64,000 nucleotides of DNA from Mycolicibacterium crocinum (GCF_022370635.2 NZ_CP092362.2:3906001-3970000), one strand, 5' to 3'. Shown: positions 23,755 through 32,898, counted from the first letter of the stretch. Translations and numbers: made by a program. The notes: generated from the letters alone by a model not told the origin.

Positions 23755-25751
23755 GGAAACTCGAGGTGGAGCGGCCGGGTCTGCTGACCACCGTTCAGGA
23801 CTGGCCTGGCCGCGTCGGCTTCTGGCATGTCGGAGTGCCGCCGTCCGGCCCGATGGACGATCTGTCCTTCCGGCTCGGCAACCGGGTACTCGGCAACCCC
23901 GAGGGTGCCGCGGGTCTGGAATGCACCAAATCCGGTCCGGCGCTGCGCTTTCCCGACGGTGCGCGCGTCTGTGTCACCGGGGCTGCCGCTCCGGTCACCG
24001 TCAACGGTGAGCCGGCGCCCCAGTGGCAGTCGGTCACCGTACCGGCAGGCGGCGTCCTGGACATCGGGGTGGTCGACGGCCCGGGGATGCGCTGCTACGT
24101 GCTGGTGGCCGGTGGTCTCTCTGAACCCGAATACCTCGGCAGCACAGCGACATTCACACTGGGGTACTTCGGTGGACACGACGGTCGCCCGTTGCGTGTC
24201 GAGGATGTGCTGACCATCGGTGAGGATCCCGGGCCCGCCTCGGCCCGGCCGGCCCGCACCGCCATCGACGAGCAACCCGCGATCGGCCACCGCTGGCAGG
24301 TCGCCGTCACCGAGGGCCCGCACGGCGCACCCGAGTTCTTCACCCGCGCCGATATGGCGACGATCACCGGCACGGATTACACCGTGCACTTCAATTCCGA
24401 CCGCACCGGCGTGCGTCTGATCGGCCCAAAGCCACAGTGGGCCCGCACCGACGGTGGCGAGGCCGGCCTGCACCCGTCGAACATCCACGACAATGCCTAC
24501 TGCGTCGGCACTTTGGACTTCACCGGCGACACCCCGATCCTGCTCGGCCCGGACGGACCCAGCCTGGGTGGGTTCGTTTGCCCGGTGACGGTCGTGCGCG
24601 GCGACCGCTGGAAGCTCGGGCAGATGGCCCCCGGCGACACCGTGCGGTTCGTACCGGTGCGCGCCGACCGGGCCCCCTCACTGGGCAGTATCGCCGCCGA
24701 CCGGCGCGCGTCGATGCCGCTGGTGATCTCGACCTCCAGCGACGCCGATGACGGTGTGCTGACCCGGTTCGTCGGCACCGAGGGCACCGACGTCACCGTG
24801 CGCCGCGACGGCGACGGCGGTGTGCTCGTCGAGTACGGGCCGATGGTGCTCGACCTCGCGATGCGCGCGCGCGTCCACGTGCTCTACGAATCCCTCACCG
24901 CCGCAGCGGTTCCCGGGGTCACCGAGCTCACCCCGGGCGTGCGTTCGCTGCAGGTGCAGTTCGACCCGGCCGTGTTGAGCACCGCCGAGTTGGTCGACCT
25001 GCTGGCACGCACCGAGGAGTCACTGCCCGCCACCGACCAGCTGGTCGTGCCCAGCCGGACCGTACGCCTGCCGCTGTCGTGGGACGATCCGGCCACCCAC
25101 GAGGCCATCCAGCGCTACATCCACGGCGTGCGCGCCGACGCGCCGTGGTGCCCGTGGAACATCGAATTCATCAGGCGCATCAACGGTTTGGCCGACGTGC
25201 AGCAGGTGCACGACACCGTCTTCGACGCCCAGTACCTGGTGCTCGGCCTCGGCGACGTCTACCTCGGCGCGCCGGTGGCCACTCCCCTGGATCCGCGCCA
25301 CCGGCTGGTCACCACCAAGTACAACCCGGCACGCACCTGGACACCGGAGAACGCCGTCGGTATCGGTGGGGCCTATCTGTGCATCTACGGCATGGAAGGG
25401 CCCGGGGGTTACCAATTCGTCGGCCGCACAACCCAGGTGTGGAACCACCGGCACCCGCAGGACTCCCGCTCCTTCGAGCCCGGAACCCCGTGGCTGCTGC
25501 GCTACTTCGACCGGATCGGCTTCTATCCGGTCAGCGCCGAGGAGCTGCTGGACTTGCGCGCCGACATGGCCGCAGGCCGGGGTTCGGTCGACATCACCGA
25601 CGGCACCTTCGCGATGGCCGAGTACCAGCGCTTCCTCACACTGAACGCCGAGGGCATCGCCGAGTTCCGCGCCCAGCAGGCCGAGGCGTTCACCGCCGAG
25701 CGACGGGCCTGGGATCGAGCCGGGGAGTTCGCCGGGCAGTTGGCCAGCTGA
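23751..25751 (+). CDS. Carboxyltransferase part of urea/guanidine carboxylase (KipA-KipI fusion), lacking BC and BCCP domains
   Basis: 666 residues. The first ~310 form an AHS2/KipA-type domain (RPGLLTTVQDWPGRVGFWHVG, GPMDDLSFRLGN, then PSNIHDNAYCVGTLDFTGDTP). Residues ~370-570 are an AHS1/KipI-type domain (GVTELTPGVRSLQVQFDP, NIEFIRRING). After this comes the stretch that in full urea carboxylases leads to the biotin carrier (AEELLDLRADMAAGRGSVDI, FRAQQAEAFTAERRAWDRAG), and the protein stops there. There is no N-terminal biotin carboxylase ATP-grasp region and no C-terminal biotinyl-Lys domain, and neither is encoded beside it. The ATG overlaps the DUF1989 stop. It needs partner subunits from elsewhere or performs a different carboxyl transfer or amide hydrolysis. 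Confidence 0.87.
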   Translation: MRKLEVERPGLLTTVQDWPGRVGFWHVGVPPSGPMDDLSFRLGNRVLGNPEGAAGLECTKSGPALRFPDGARVCVTGAAAPVTVNGEPAPQWQSVTVPAGGVLDIGVVDGPGMRCYVLVAGGLSEPEYLGSTATFTLGYFGGHDGRPLRVEDVLTIGEDPGPASARPARTAIDEQPAIGHRWQVAVTEGPHGAPEFFTRADMATITGTDYTVHFNSDRTGVRLIGPKPQWARTDGGEAGLHPSNIHDNAYCVGTLDFTGDTPILLGPDGPSLGGFVCPVTVVRGDRWKLGQMAPGDTVRFVPVRADRAPSLGSIAADRRASMPLVISTSSDADDGVLTRFVGTEGTDVTVRRDGDGGVLVEYGPMVLDLAMRARVHVLYESLTAAAVPGVTELTPGVRSLQVQFDPAVLSTAELVDLLARTEESLPATDQLVVPSRTVRLPLSWDDPATHEAIQRYIHGVRADAPWCPWNIEFIRRINGLADVQQVHDTVFDAQYLVLGLGDVYLGAPVATPLDPRHRLVTTKYNPARTWTPENAVGIGGAYLCIYGMEGPGGYQFVGRTTQVWNHRHPQDSRSFEPGTPWLLRYFDRIGFYPVSAEELLDLRADMAAGRGSVDITDGTFAMAEYQRFLTLNAEGIAEFRAQQAEAFTAERRAWDRAGEFAGQLAS

Positions 25752-25786
25752 CCTGCTGTTCACCTAGATGTGAAATCCTGGGCGGC

Positions 25787-27301
25787 ATGGGTTCGGGCAA
25801 CGCGGGCAAAAACCGCCATGTCGAGGTGGAGCGCAAGTTCGACGTCCCGGAGGGAACGGTGTTCCCGTCGTTCGACGGTCTGTCGGTAGTCGGGCGCGTC
25901 GAGCGGCAGCCGGTGCAATCGCTGGACGCGGTGTACTTCGACACCCCGGCACGCGACCTCAACGCCCACCGGATCACCCTGCGCCGCCGCACCGGTGGTT
26001 CCGATGCCGGCTGGCACCTGAAGCTGCCCGCCGGCCCGGATGCCCGGACCGAGGTGCACGCGCCGCTGGACAGCACCGCCGAGGGCGGCGACTCGGTACC
26101 CGCGGACCTGCTGGACATCGTGCTGGCGGTCGTGCGGGACCGTCCGCTGAACCCGGTGGCGCGGATCTCGACGACCCGCAATGTGGTGATGCTCTACGGC
26201 GGCGACGGCGCCGCGCTGGCCGAGTTCTGCGACGACGAGGTGAGCGCGTGGGCGCTCGGGTCGGGTGACGGCGAGGAGCAGCGCTGGCACGAGTGGGAGC
26301 TCGAACTCGTCGACGGAAACCTCGACGGCGGCCGCGATGTGCTCAAGCGACTGAGCAACCGGCTGCTCGACGCGGGCGCGGTGCCCGCCGGGCACGGATC
26401 GAAGCTGACCAAAGTGCTGGAGACCGCGGGCTCGGGGCCGGAAACACCCGAGGACAACGAGGTATCCAGCGATCCGGTGCACCAGGCGGTCGCCGAGCAG
26501 GTGAGCGAGTTATTGGTATGGGATCGCGCCGTGCGAGCCGACACCTACGACTCGGTACATCAGATGCGGGTGACCACCCGCAAGATCCGCAGCCTGCTGC
26601 AGGCCTCCGAAGACGCCTTTGGGCTCACCGACGACGCCTGGATTCTCGACGAGCTGCGCCAGCTGGCCGGCGTGCTGGGCGTCGCGCGCGATGCCGAGGT
26701 CCTCGCCGAACGTTACGAGGCCGCACTGGAGGCGCTACCGGGCGACCTGGTGCGCGGTCCGGTGTACGAGCGGCTCGTCGCCGGCGCGAAGCGCAGCTAT
26801 CAGGCCGGTCTGCGGCGCTCGCTGGCCGCGATGCGCTCGAGCAGGTATTTCCGGCTGCTCGACGCGCTGGAGGGATTGGTCGCCGCCCAGCCGCCGGTGG
26901 CCGCCCCGGGCGAGGAGCCCAAGCCGGTCAGCATCGACTCGGCCTACAAGCGGGTGCGCAAGGCGGCCAAGAACGCCGCGGAGGCCACCGAGGACCGCGA
27001 CGAAGCACTGCACCGAATTCGCAAGGGCGCCAAGCGACTTCGCTATGTTGCGGCGGCGACCGGGGAGCCCAAGGTATCCGACCGGGCCAAGACGATCCAG
27101 ACGTTGCTCGGCGACCATCAGGACAGCGTGGTCAGCCGCACGCACCTGGCGCAGCAGTCACTGGCCGCGCACGCCGCCGGCGAGGACACGTTCACCTACG
27201 GCCTGCTGTACCAGCAGGAGGACGACCTGGCGAACCGCTGCCGCGAGCAGCTCGACGACGCGCTGAGCGCCTTGCGGAAGACGTTCAAGAAAGCGCACTG
27301 A
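25787..27301 (+). CDS. CYTH and CHAD domain protein
   Basis: 504-residue protein combining a CYTH (triphosphate tunnel) domain and a CHAD domain; M. tuberculosis Rv2226 is the equivalent. CYTH residues ~10-205 begin with HVEVERKFDV, the E-x-E-x-K metal/triphosphate motif, followed by YFDTPARDL, HRITLRRRTGG and WELELVDG. CHAD residues ~225-500 are helical and rich in paired His/Arg/Lys, for example VHQMRVTTRKIRSLL and LHRIRKGAKRLRYVAA, which bind polyphosphate in characterised family members. Enzymatic role unproven; polyphosphate association is inference from the family. It starts 35 bp after the carboxyltransferase gene and is followed by convergent rnpB. Confidence 0.93.
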   Translation: MGSGNAGKNRHVEVERKFDVPEGTVFPSFDGLSVVGRVERQPVQSLDAVYFDTPARDLNAHRITLRRRTGGSDAGWHLKLPAGPDARTEVHAPLDSTAEGGDSVPADLLDIVLAVVRDRPLNPVARISTTRNVVMLYGGDGAALAEFCDDEVSAWALGSGDGEEQRWHEWELELVDGNLDGGRDVLKRLSNRLLDAGAVPAGHGSKLTKVLETAGSGPETPEDNEVSSDPVHQAVAEQVSELLVWDRAVRADTYDSVHQMRVTTRKIRSLLQASEDAFGLTDDAWILDELRQLAGVLGVARDAEVLAERYEAALEALPGDLVRGPVYERLVAGAKRSYQAGLRRSLAAMRSSRYFRLLDALEGLVAAQPPVAAPGEEPKPVSIDSAYKRVRKAAKNAAEATEDRDEALHRIRKGAKRLRYVAAATGEPKVSDRAKTIQTLLGDHQDSVVSRTHLAQQSLAAHAAGEDTFTYGLLYQQEDDLANRCREQLDDALSALRKTFKKAH

Positions 27302-27307
27302 GTGCGG

Positions 27308-27716
<409 letters not shown>

Positions 27717-27729
27717 TGAACACGGTAGC

Positions 27730-28350
27730 TCATCTGCGCCGCACCAGGATGATGTTGTCGACCAGGGTGGCGTGCTGACCCTCCGGCCCCACGGCGTCAC
27801 GCTCGACCGTCCCGACCCGCACCGTCTCCCACTGGGAGTCGTCCAACGCCAGGCCGGCCAGCACCTCCTCGGGACCCGGGAACTCGTGGTGATGAATCTC
27901 CTCGGGCGCCCACGCCGGAGCGCCACCGTGGTCGACGATCAACAGCGCTCCCCCGGGCGCCACGGTCGCCGCGGCCCGCCGCAGGATCGCGGGCCGGTCC
28001 ATCTCGAGTGTGGTGTGGAAGAAGTGCGCCGACACCAGATCGAACGGGCCGTCGGGCAGCGTCTTGGTCAGGTCGTGTTGCTGAAAGTCGATGCGGTCGG
28101 CCACTCCTCGCGCTGCCGCGTCTTCGGCCGCGCGGGCCAGCGCGGTGGTGGAGACGTCGACGGCCACGACGTGCCAACCGTGTTCGGCCAGCCACATGGC
28201 GTCGCCCCCCTCGCCGCAGCCCAGATCCAGTGCGCGCGAACCGGTCAGCGGACCGACGATGTCGGCGAGGTGTGCGTTGGGGCGTCCGCTCCAGATCCGC
28301 GGCTTCTCCGCGTAGCGCGTCTCCCAATGGGTGTGGTGATCGGTAGTCAT
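27730..28350 (-). CDS. Class I SAM-dependent methyltransferase
   Basis: 206-residue methyltransferase from ATG 28350. The SAM-binding motif I is ALDLGCGEGGDAMWLAEHGW, motif II is VVAVDVS, and later DLVSAHFFHTTLEMDR and VAPGGALLIVDHGG complete the Rossmann fold. It resembles tellurite-resistance TehB/thiopurine-type methyltransferases, which modify small thiols, selenium or tellurium compounds; the acceptor here is unknown. It is divergent from the XRE-cupin regulator across a 47-bp spacer and two genes away from a GliT/HlmI-like CPFC flavoprotein. These three genes form a plausible detoxification unit. Confidence 0.9.
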   Translation of the reverse strand: MTTDHHTHWETRYAEKPRIWSGRPNAHLADIVGPLTGSRALDLGCGEGGDAMWLAEHGWHVVAVDVSTTALARAAEDAAARGVADRIDFQQHDLTKTLPDGPFDLVSAHFFHTTLEMDRPAILRRAAATVAPGGALLIVDHGGAPAWAPEEIHHHEFPGPEEVLAGLALDDSQWETVRVGTVERDAVGPEGQHATLVDNIILVRRR

Positions 28351-28380
28351 GCCATCGAGCTTGCCCGCGCCGGCCAACAG

Positions 28381-28398
28381 TGGCAATGTCTTTTGCCA
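28381..28398. promoter_or_regulatory. Dyad TGGCAA-N6-TTGCCA at the XRE-cupin start
   Basis: Perfect 6-bp arms with a 6-bp spacer directly before the chosen ATG (28398) of the XRE-cupin gene and 31 bp from the divergent methyltransferase start. A likely self-regulatory operator controlling both genes. Single occurrence. Confidence 0.45.
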
Positions 28399-28967
28399 TG
28401 CAGGCAAACGACGATGTCGATCTGCGGGTGCGCAGGCGACTGCGCGAACTGCGCGGCAGGCTCGGCCTGACCCTCGAGGACGTCGCCTCGAGGGCGGGTA
28501 TCGACGTCTCGACGCTGAGCAGGCTGGAATCGGGTAAGCGCAGGCTGGCGCTCGATCATCTACCCCGGCTGGCTGCGGCGCTATCGGTGACTGCCGACGA
28601 ATTGCTCAGTGCGCCAACGACAGTCGACCCACGGGTGCGGGCGCCGTCGCACACCCGCCACTTGGTCACCTATTGGCCGCTGACCCGTCACGGCGGGGCG
28701 GGCGGGCCGCAGGCCTTCAAGATCCGGATCAGTGCGCGGCGGCGGACCCCGCCGGCCGAACTGCCGACCCACGAGGGTCAGGAATGGCTGTATGTGCTGT
28801 CCGGCCGCCTGCAACTCATCCTCGGTGAGCAGGATTTCGTCATCGAACCCGGCGAGGCCGTGGAATTCAGCACCTGGACCCCGCATTGGTTCGGTGCCGT
28901 CGACGGCCCGGTGGAGGCCATCGTCCTGTTCGGTCCGCACGGCGAACGGGTGCATTTGCGCCAGTGA
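28398..28967 (+). CDS. XRE-type regulator with cupin sensor domain
   Basis: 189-residue regulator. The N-terminal XRE helix-turn-helix is RRRLRELRGRLGLTLEDVAS, followed by AGIDVSTLSRLESGKRRL (about 11-50). The C-terminal cupin (about 95-185) includes THEGQEWLYVLSGRLQLILG and VIEPGEAVEFSTWTPHWF, with metal-site residues His, Glu and His. Such proteins sense a small ligand through the cupin. The start is uncertain: ATG 28398 follows a perfect dyad and would give a leaderless message, while ATG 28386 or GTG 28380 would lie inside the dyad. Divergent from the methyltransferase and ending 2 bp from the convergent flavoprotein gene. Confidence 0.9.
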   Translation: MQANDDVDLRVRRRLRELRGRLGLTLEDVASRAGIDVSTLSRLESGKRRLALDHLPRLAAALSVTADELLSAPTTVDPRVRAPSHTRHLVTYWPLTRHGGAGGPQAFKIRISARRRTPPAELPTHEGQEWLYVLSGRLQLILGEQDFVIEPGEAVEFSTWTPHWFGAVDGPVEAIVLFGPHGERVHLRQ

Positions 28968-28969
28968 GA

Positions 28970-29914
28970 TCAGGCGGTGCGCGGTGGGAATGGCAGGCCG
29001 GTGTCCTCGGTGAGCAGACTCTGCACGACGGCGGTGGCCGCCGCTGATCCGGTCGCGATTGCCGTGGCGACGTGCGGTGCCTGCGTGCACAGGTCGCCGG
29101 CGGCGAAGAGCCCCGGCACGGTGGTGCGCCCCAACCCGTCGACATCGACGGGATCGGTCATCACCGGGCCGTGTTCATGCGACACCGCCCCGAGCTGGTC
29201 GGCCAGCTTCGAGCGTTGATGCAGGGTGGTCGCCACCATCAGGGCGCTGCGCTCCAGCCGCGACCCGTCGGTGAAAACAACCGCCGACAGGCGCCCGCCG
29301 TCGGTGGCAAGGCGCCGGACCCGACGGGTGTCGACGCGCGCGCCTGCCTTGTCCAACAGCGCGCTCGCCTCGGCGTCGAGATCGGCCGGCCCGTCGGTCA
29401 ACAACACCAGGTCCTCGGTCCAGTTCCGGATCAACAACGTCGCGTGCAACGCCTTCTCACCGTTGGCCAGTACCGCAAGCGGCTGGTCGCGCGCCTCCCA
29501 CCCGTGGCAGAACGGGCAGTGGAAGACATCTCTGCCCCACAGCTCGCGAAGACCGGGCAGGTAGGGCGGGCGGTACTCCACACCCGTGGCCAGCACCACC
29601 CGCCGAGCCGAGAACTCGGCGCCGTCGGCCATGTGAAGCCGGAAGCTGCCGTCGAGGTCGGCACCGTCCACCACCTCGCCGGTGATCACCTCAACGCTCG
29701 GGTACTGCGTCAGCTCCTGGCGACCGATCGCATAGAGCTCCGCCGGCGAGCGGCCGTCGAAGCCGAGCAGGCCGCCGATGCCGTGGGCCGGCAGGTTGCT
29801 CTGCTGGCCCGCATCGACCAGCAGCGTGCGCCGACGTGCGCGGCCCAGCACCAGGGCGGCGCTCAGGCCCGCGGCGCCGCCGCCGACCACGATGCAGTCG
29901 TACTCAACGGTCAT
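28970..29914 (-). CDS. Thioredoxin-reductase-like flavoprotein (CPFC type)
   Basis: 314-residue FAD/NAD(P)H oxidoreductase of the low-Mr thioredoxin reductase fold. FAD motif CIVVGGGAAGLSAAL (8-22), redox motif HCPFCHGWE, then a weakened NAD(P) region (LAVLANGEKALHATLLIRNW) that lacks a clear G-x-G-x-x-G, and a second FAD motif LFAAGDLC. The C-x-x-C-H-G-x-E form is what I recall for gliotoxin/holomycin disulfide oxidases (GliT, HlmI), which use oxygen to close dithiols rather than reduce thioredoxin. The nearby methyltransferase fits thiol protection. Substrate unknown. Separate promoter probably within the 34-bp gap after the RNase H gene end, or read-through. Confidence 0.9.
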   Translation of the reverse strand: MTVEYDCIVVGGGAAGLSAALVLGRARRRTLLVDAGQQSNLPAHGIGGLLGFDGRSPAELYAIGRQELTQYPSVEVITGEVVDGADLDGSFRLHMADGAEFSARRVVLATGVEYRPPYLPGLRELWGRDVFHCPFCHGWEARDQPLAVLANGEKALHATLLIRNWTEDLVLLTDGPADLDAEASALLDKAGARVDTRRVRRLATDGGRLSAVVFTDGSRLERSALMVATTLHQRSKLADQLGAVSHEHGPVMTDPVDVDGLGRTTVPGLFAAGDLCTQAPHVATAIATGSAAATAVVQSLLTEDTGLPFPPRTA

Positions 29915-29948
29915 GGCACGGGGGCATACCCACGCCGACCCGCGCTAT

Positions 29949-31034
29949 TCAGGCCAGATATGACGTCTGGTTCACCAGCCGCACCGAGGCGCCGCCGTCG
30001 GGATAGAACTCCGCGATGCTCAGCGACGCCAAGTCCAGATGCAACCGGTGCAGGATGCCGGGCCCGGCGTCGAGCGCCAGGCGCAGCAGCGTCTTGATCG
30101 GCGTCACGTGCGAAACCACCAGCACGGTGGCGCCCGGATGCTCGGCGATGATCCGCTTGCGAACCCGCCGGATGCGCTCCTCCACGTCGTTGAAGCTCTC
30201 CCCGTCGGGTGGGCGCAGACCGGTGTCGCGCAACCAGCGGCCGTGCAGGTCGGGGTCGCGCTCCCGTGCCTCGCCGAACGTCAGACCTTCCCACGCCCCG
30301 AAGTCGGTCTCGATCAGATCCGCGTCGACCGTCACGTCCAGGCCGAGCGCCGTGGCGGCGGCCGACGCGGTGTCGTAGGCACGTTTCAACGGCGAGCTGA
30401 GCACCACGTCGACACCGCCGCGCTCGGCCAGATAGCGCGCCGCCGACTCTGCCTGGCGCCGCCCCGCGTCGGTGAGTTCGGGGTTTCCGCGGCCGGAATA
30501 GCGCCGCTGCCGGGAGAATTCGGTCTGTCCGTGCCGCAGCAGCAGCATGCGGGTCGGGGCACCCTGGTTGCCGGTCCAGGCCGCGGGCGGCACGGCGACC
30601 GCCGCGGGCGGCGGGTCGGCGACGGTCCCCTGCGCCTGCCGATCCATGGCTTCGTTGGCGAGCTGATCAGCATAGGAGTTCTGCTCACGCGGAATCCACT
30701 GATAGGTCACCGAATCGAAGGTCGACGCCAAGGCGCGAGCCTGCTGATGCAGTTCGGCCATCGCGGCGTGCTTGACCTTCCAGCGCCCGCACATCTGCTC
30801 AACCACGAGCTTCGAATCCATCGACACCGCAACCTCATTGGCGCCGAGCCGACGGGCCTCCTCCAGGCCCGCGATCAGCCCGCGGTATTCGGCGACGTTG
30901 TTGGTGGTGATGCCGATGGCCTGCCCATGCTCGGCCAGCACGGTCTGATGATCGTCGGACCAGACGACGCAGCCGTAGCCCGCCGGTCCGGGGTTGCCCC
31001 GTGACCCGCCGTCGGCCTCGATGAGTACCTTCAC
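29949..31034 (-). CDS. Bifunctional RNase H / alpha-ribazole phosphatase-like protein
   Basis: Fusion of an RNase HI domain and a histidine-phosphatase domain, 361 residues, equivalent to M. tuberculosis Rv2228c. The RNase H half (1-130) has the metal residues Asp8 (EADGGSRGNPGPAGYG), Glu49 (NNVAEYRGL), Asp73 (SMDSKLVVEQM) and Asp123 (YADQLANEAM) and removes RNA from RNA-DNA hybrids. The second half begins MLLLRHGQTEFS with catalytic His168 and is of the CobC/acid phosphatase type, with SSPLKRAYDTA and the late His in VVSHVTPIK. The GTG start overlaps the zinc-ribbon gene stop (GTGA). Third gene of the NIF3-zinc ribbon-RNase H operon. Confidence 0.95.
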   Translation of the reverse strand: MKVLIEADGGSRGNPGPAGYGCVVWSDDHQTVLAEHGQAIGITTNNVAEYRGLIAGLEEARRLGANEVAVSMDSKLVVEQMCGRWKVKHAAMAELHQQARALASTFDSVTYQWIPREQNSYADQLANEAMDRQAQGTVADPPPAAVAVPPAAWTGNQGAPTRMLLLRHGQTEFSRQRRYSGRGNPELTDAGRRQAESAARYLAERGGVDVVLSSPLKRAYDTASAAATALGLDVTVDADLIETDFGAWEGLTFGEARERDPDLHGRWLRDTGLRPPDGESFNDVEERIRRVRKRIIAEHPGATVLVVSHVTPIKTLLRLALDAGPGILHRLHLDLASLSIAEFYPDGGASVRLVNQTSYLA

Positions 31035-31768
31035 CGGAACGCCCCATCAATGCGCAGCAAGATTGCCTGGCACTCGGGGCAGCGCACCACGTCGTCCTCC
31101 GGTGCCGCCGAAATCCGGGCCAGCTCACCGCGATCCAGTTCGATGCGGCAGGCGCCACACCGTCGGCCCAGCAGTCGCGCAGCGCCGGCACCCGACGCGG
31201 CCCGCTGCCGCTCGTAAAGTTGGGCCAAACCGGGATCCAACCCGGCCACGATCTCCTCTCGGCGGGCCGCGCGCTCGCCGCGTACCCGCTCGATCTCGGC
31301 CAGCGCCTCATCGCGGTTGTGGCCCGCGGTGGTCAGATTCGCTTGCAAGCCTTCGGCTTTCGCCTGCTCCTCCGATTTGTCGGCGGCCAACTGTTCGCGA
31401 CGTTCCATCACCTCGAGCAGTGAGTCCTCCAGGCTTGCCTGCCTGCGCTGCAGCGTGTCCAGTTCGTGCTGCAGTTCCTCCAACTGTTTTGGGTTGACGG
31501 TGCCGGAGTCGAGGAGATTGCGGTCCCGGTCTTCGCGCTGTCGCACGCCGTCGATCTCGGCTTCGAGCCGTTTCACCTGACCGTCGATGTCCTCGATCGC
31601 GATGGCCAGCGCGGCCAGCCGGTCAGCGGACGCCCGCTGCTCGCCGTTGGCCGTGTCGTACTCCTGCTGTTCGGGCAGGTTGGCCGCCCGGTGAGCGAGC
31701 CGGGCCTGTTCGGCATCCAGCTCGGCCAGCTCCAGAAGCGAACGCTGCTGTGCCAGTTCAGCTTTCAC
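31031..31768 (-). CDS. Coiled-coil protein with C4 zinc ribbon
   Basis: 245 residues; equivalent of M. tuberculosis Rv2229c. Residues 1 to ~175 are a long coiled coil (for example LEELQHELDTLQRRQASLED) of the CT398-like/FlgN-like type. The C-terminal ~45 residues hold the zinc ribbon CGACRIEL...VRCPECQAIL with two C-x-x-C pairs. The biochemical role is not established; the family is thought to bind nucleic acid or to act in complex assembly. GTG start 31768 overlaps the NIF3 stop (GTGA) and its stop overlaps the RNase H start, so the three genes are translationally coupled. Confidence 0.93.
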   Translation of the reverse strand: MKAELAQQRSLLELAELDAEQARLAHRAANLPEQQEYDTANGEQRASADRLAALAIAIEDIDGQVKRLEAEIDGVRQREDRDRNLLDSGTVNPKQLEELQHELDTLQRRQASLEDSLLEVMERREQLAADKSEEQAKAEGLQANLTTAGHNRDEALAEIERVRGERAARREEIVAGLDPGLAQLYERQRAASGAGAARLLGRRCGACRIELDRGELARISAAPEDDVVRCPECQAILLRIDGAFR

Positions 31769-32898
31769 GACGTGCCTTTCACTGATTCGATGTTCCACGG
31801 GTCGGTGCGCAGGTCGCAGACGCTGACCGGCAACGCCGCTCCGAAATGAGCCCGCAACAGCGCGGCTGCCTGAGCGCACCAGGGATACTCGCTCGCCCAG
31901 TGCGCGACGTCGACCAACGCGACGTCACTGGCGCGGCGGTGTTCATCGGCGGGATGGTGGCGCAGATCGGCGGTCAGGTAGACGTCCACACCCGCAGCGG
32001 CCGCCGCACCCAGCAGGGAGTCGCCGGCGCCACCGCACACCGCCACCCGGCTCACCGGAGCGTCCGGGTCACCCGCTGCCCGCACCCCCCACGTCGTCTG
32101 CGGCAGGACCGTGGCGGCCCGGGCGACGAAGTCGGCGAACCGCAGCGGTTCGGCCAGGGTGCCGATCCGCCCGATCCCGACGCCCGACGGCAGCGCGACC
32201 AGCGAGAGCACATCGAACGCCGGTTCTTCGTAGGGATGGGCGGCGCGCATCGCGGCGAGCACCTGTGCCCGCAGCCGGGCCGGGGCCACCACCTCGATGC
32301 GGTCTTCGGCGACCTGCTCCACCGAGCCGACCGTTCCGATAGCCGGTACCGCCCCCTCGAGCGGCAGGAACTGACCGGTGCCCGCGACGCTCCAACTGCA
32401 GTGCGAGTAGTCGCCGATGTGGCCGGCCCCAGCGGCGAATAGCGCGGAGCGGACGGTCTCGGCGTCGGCGGCGGGGACGAAGACCACCCACTTGTCGATA
32501 TCGCCGCCCGCGCTGATCGGGTCGAGCACGCCGTCGACCGTCAGGCCGAGGACCTCCGCGAGCGCGTCGGACACCCCCGGGTTCGCCGAGTCGGCATTCG
32601 TGTGGGCGGTGAACAACGCGGCGCCGGCCTTGATCAACTGGTGGATCAGCGCACCCTTCGGGGTGCTGGCGGCCACGGTGTCCACCCCGCGCAGCAGCAG
32701 CGGGTGGTGCGCCAGCAGCAGTCCGCGCGGGCCGACTGTCGCGGCGACGTCGGCGGTGGCGTCGACGGCCACCGTCACCGAGTCGATGGCATCGTCCGGG
32801 TCGCCGCAGACCAGGCCGACGGAGTCCCAGCTCTGTGCCAGCGAAGGCGGGTAGGCGGCGTCGAGCACGGCGATGACCTCGGCCAGTTTCACGCTCAT
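31765..32898 (-). CDS. NIF3/YbgI-like metal-binding protein
   Basis: NIF3 family (GTP cyclohydrolase 1 type 2 homologue in annotation), 377 residues; equivalent of Rv2230c. Di-metal ligands are expected in LLAHHPLLL and, near the C-terminus, in VALVDVAHWASE. Other conserved parts are AQSWDSVGLVCGDP, FTAHTNADSANPGVSDALAE and CGGAGDSLL. The central ~100 residues form the PII-like insert (HPYEEPAFDV is its signature). The start ATG at 32898 follows GGAGG nine bases upstream. First gene of the three-gene operon. M. tuberculosis has cobC (Rv2231c) upstream of this gene; here only 58 bp separate it from the divergent HAD gene. Confidence 0.94.
   Translation of the reverse strand: MSVKLAEVIAVLDAAYPPSLAQSWDSVGLVCGDPDDAIDSVTVAVDATADVAATVGPRGLLLAHHPLLLRGVDTVAASTPKGALIHQLIKAGAALFTAHTNADSANPGVSDALAEVLGLTVDGVLDPISAGGDIDKWVVFVPAADAETVRSALFAAGAGHIGDYSHCSWSVAGTGQFLPLEGAVPAIGTVGSVEQVAEDRIEVVAPARLRAQVLAAMRAAHPYEEPAFDVLSLVALPSGVGIGRIGTLAEPLRFADFVARAATVLPQTTWGVRAAGDPDAPVSRVAVCGGAGDSLLGAAAAAGVDVYLTADLRHHPADEHRRASDVALVDVAHWASEYPWCAQAAALLRAHFGAALPVSVCDLRTDPWNIESVKGTS

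Noticed and set aside
25752..25786. Frameshifted biotin-carrier domain after the carboxyltransferase
   Set aside because: The 35-bp gap and following frames contain no biotinyl-Lys motif; the next gene starts at 25787 with a clear CYTH domain.
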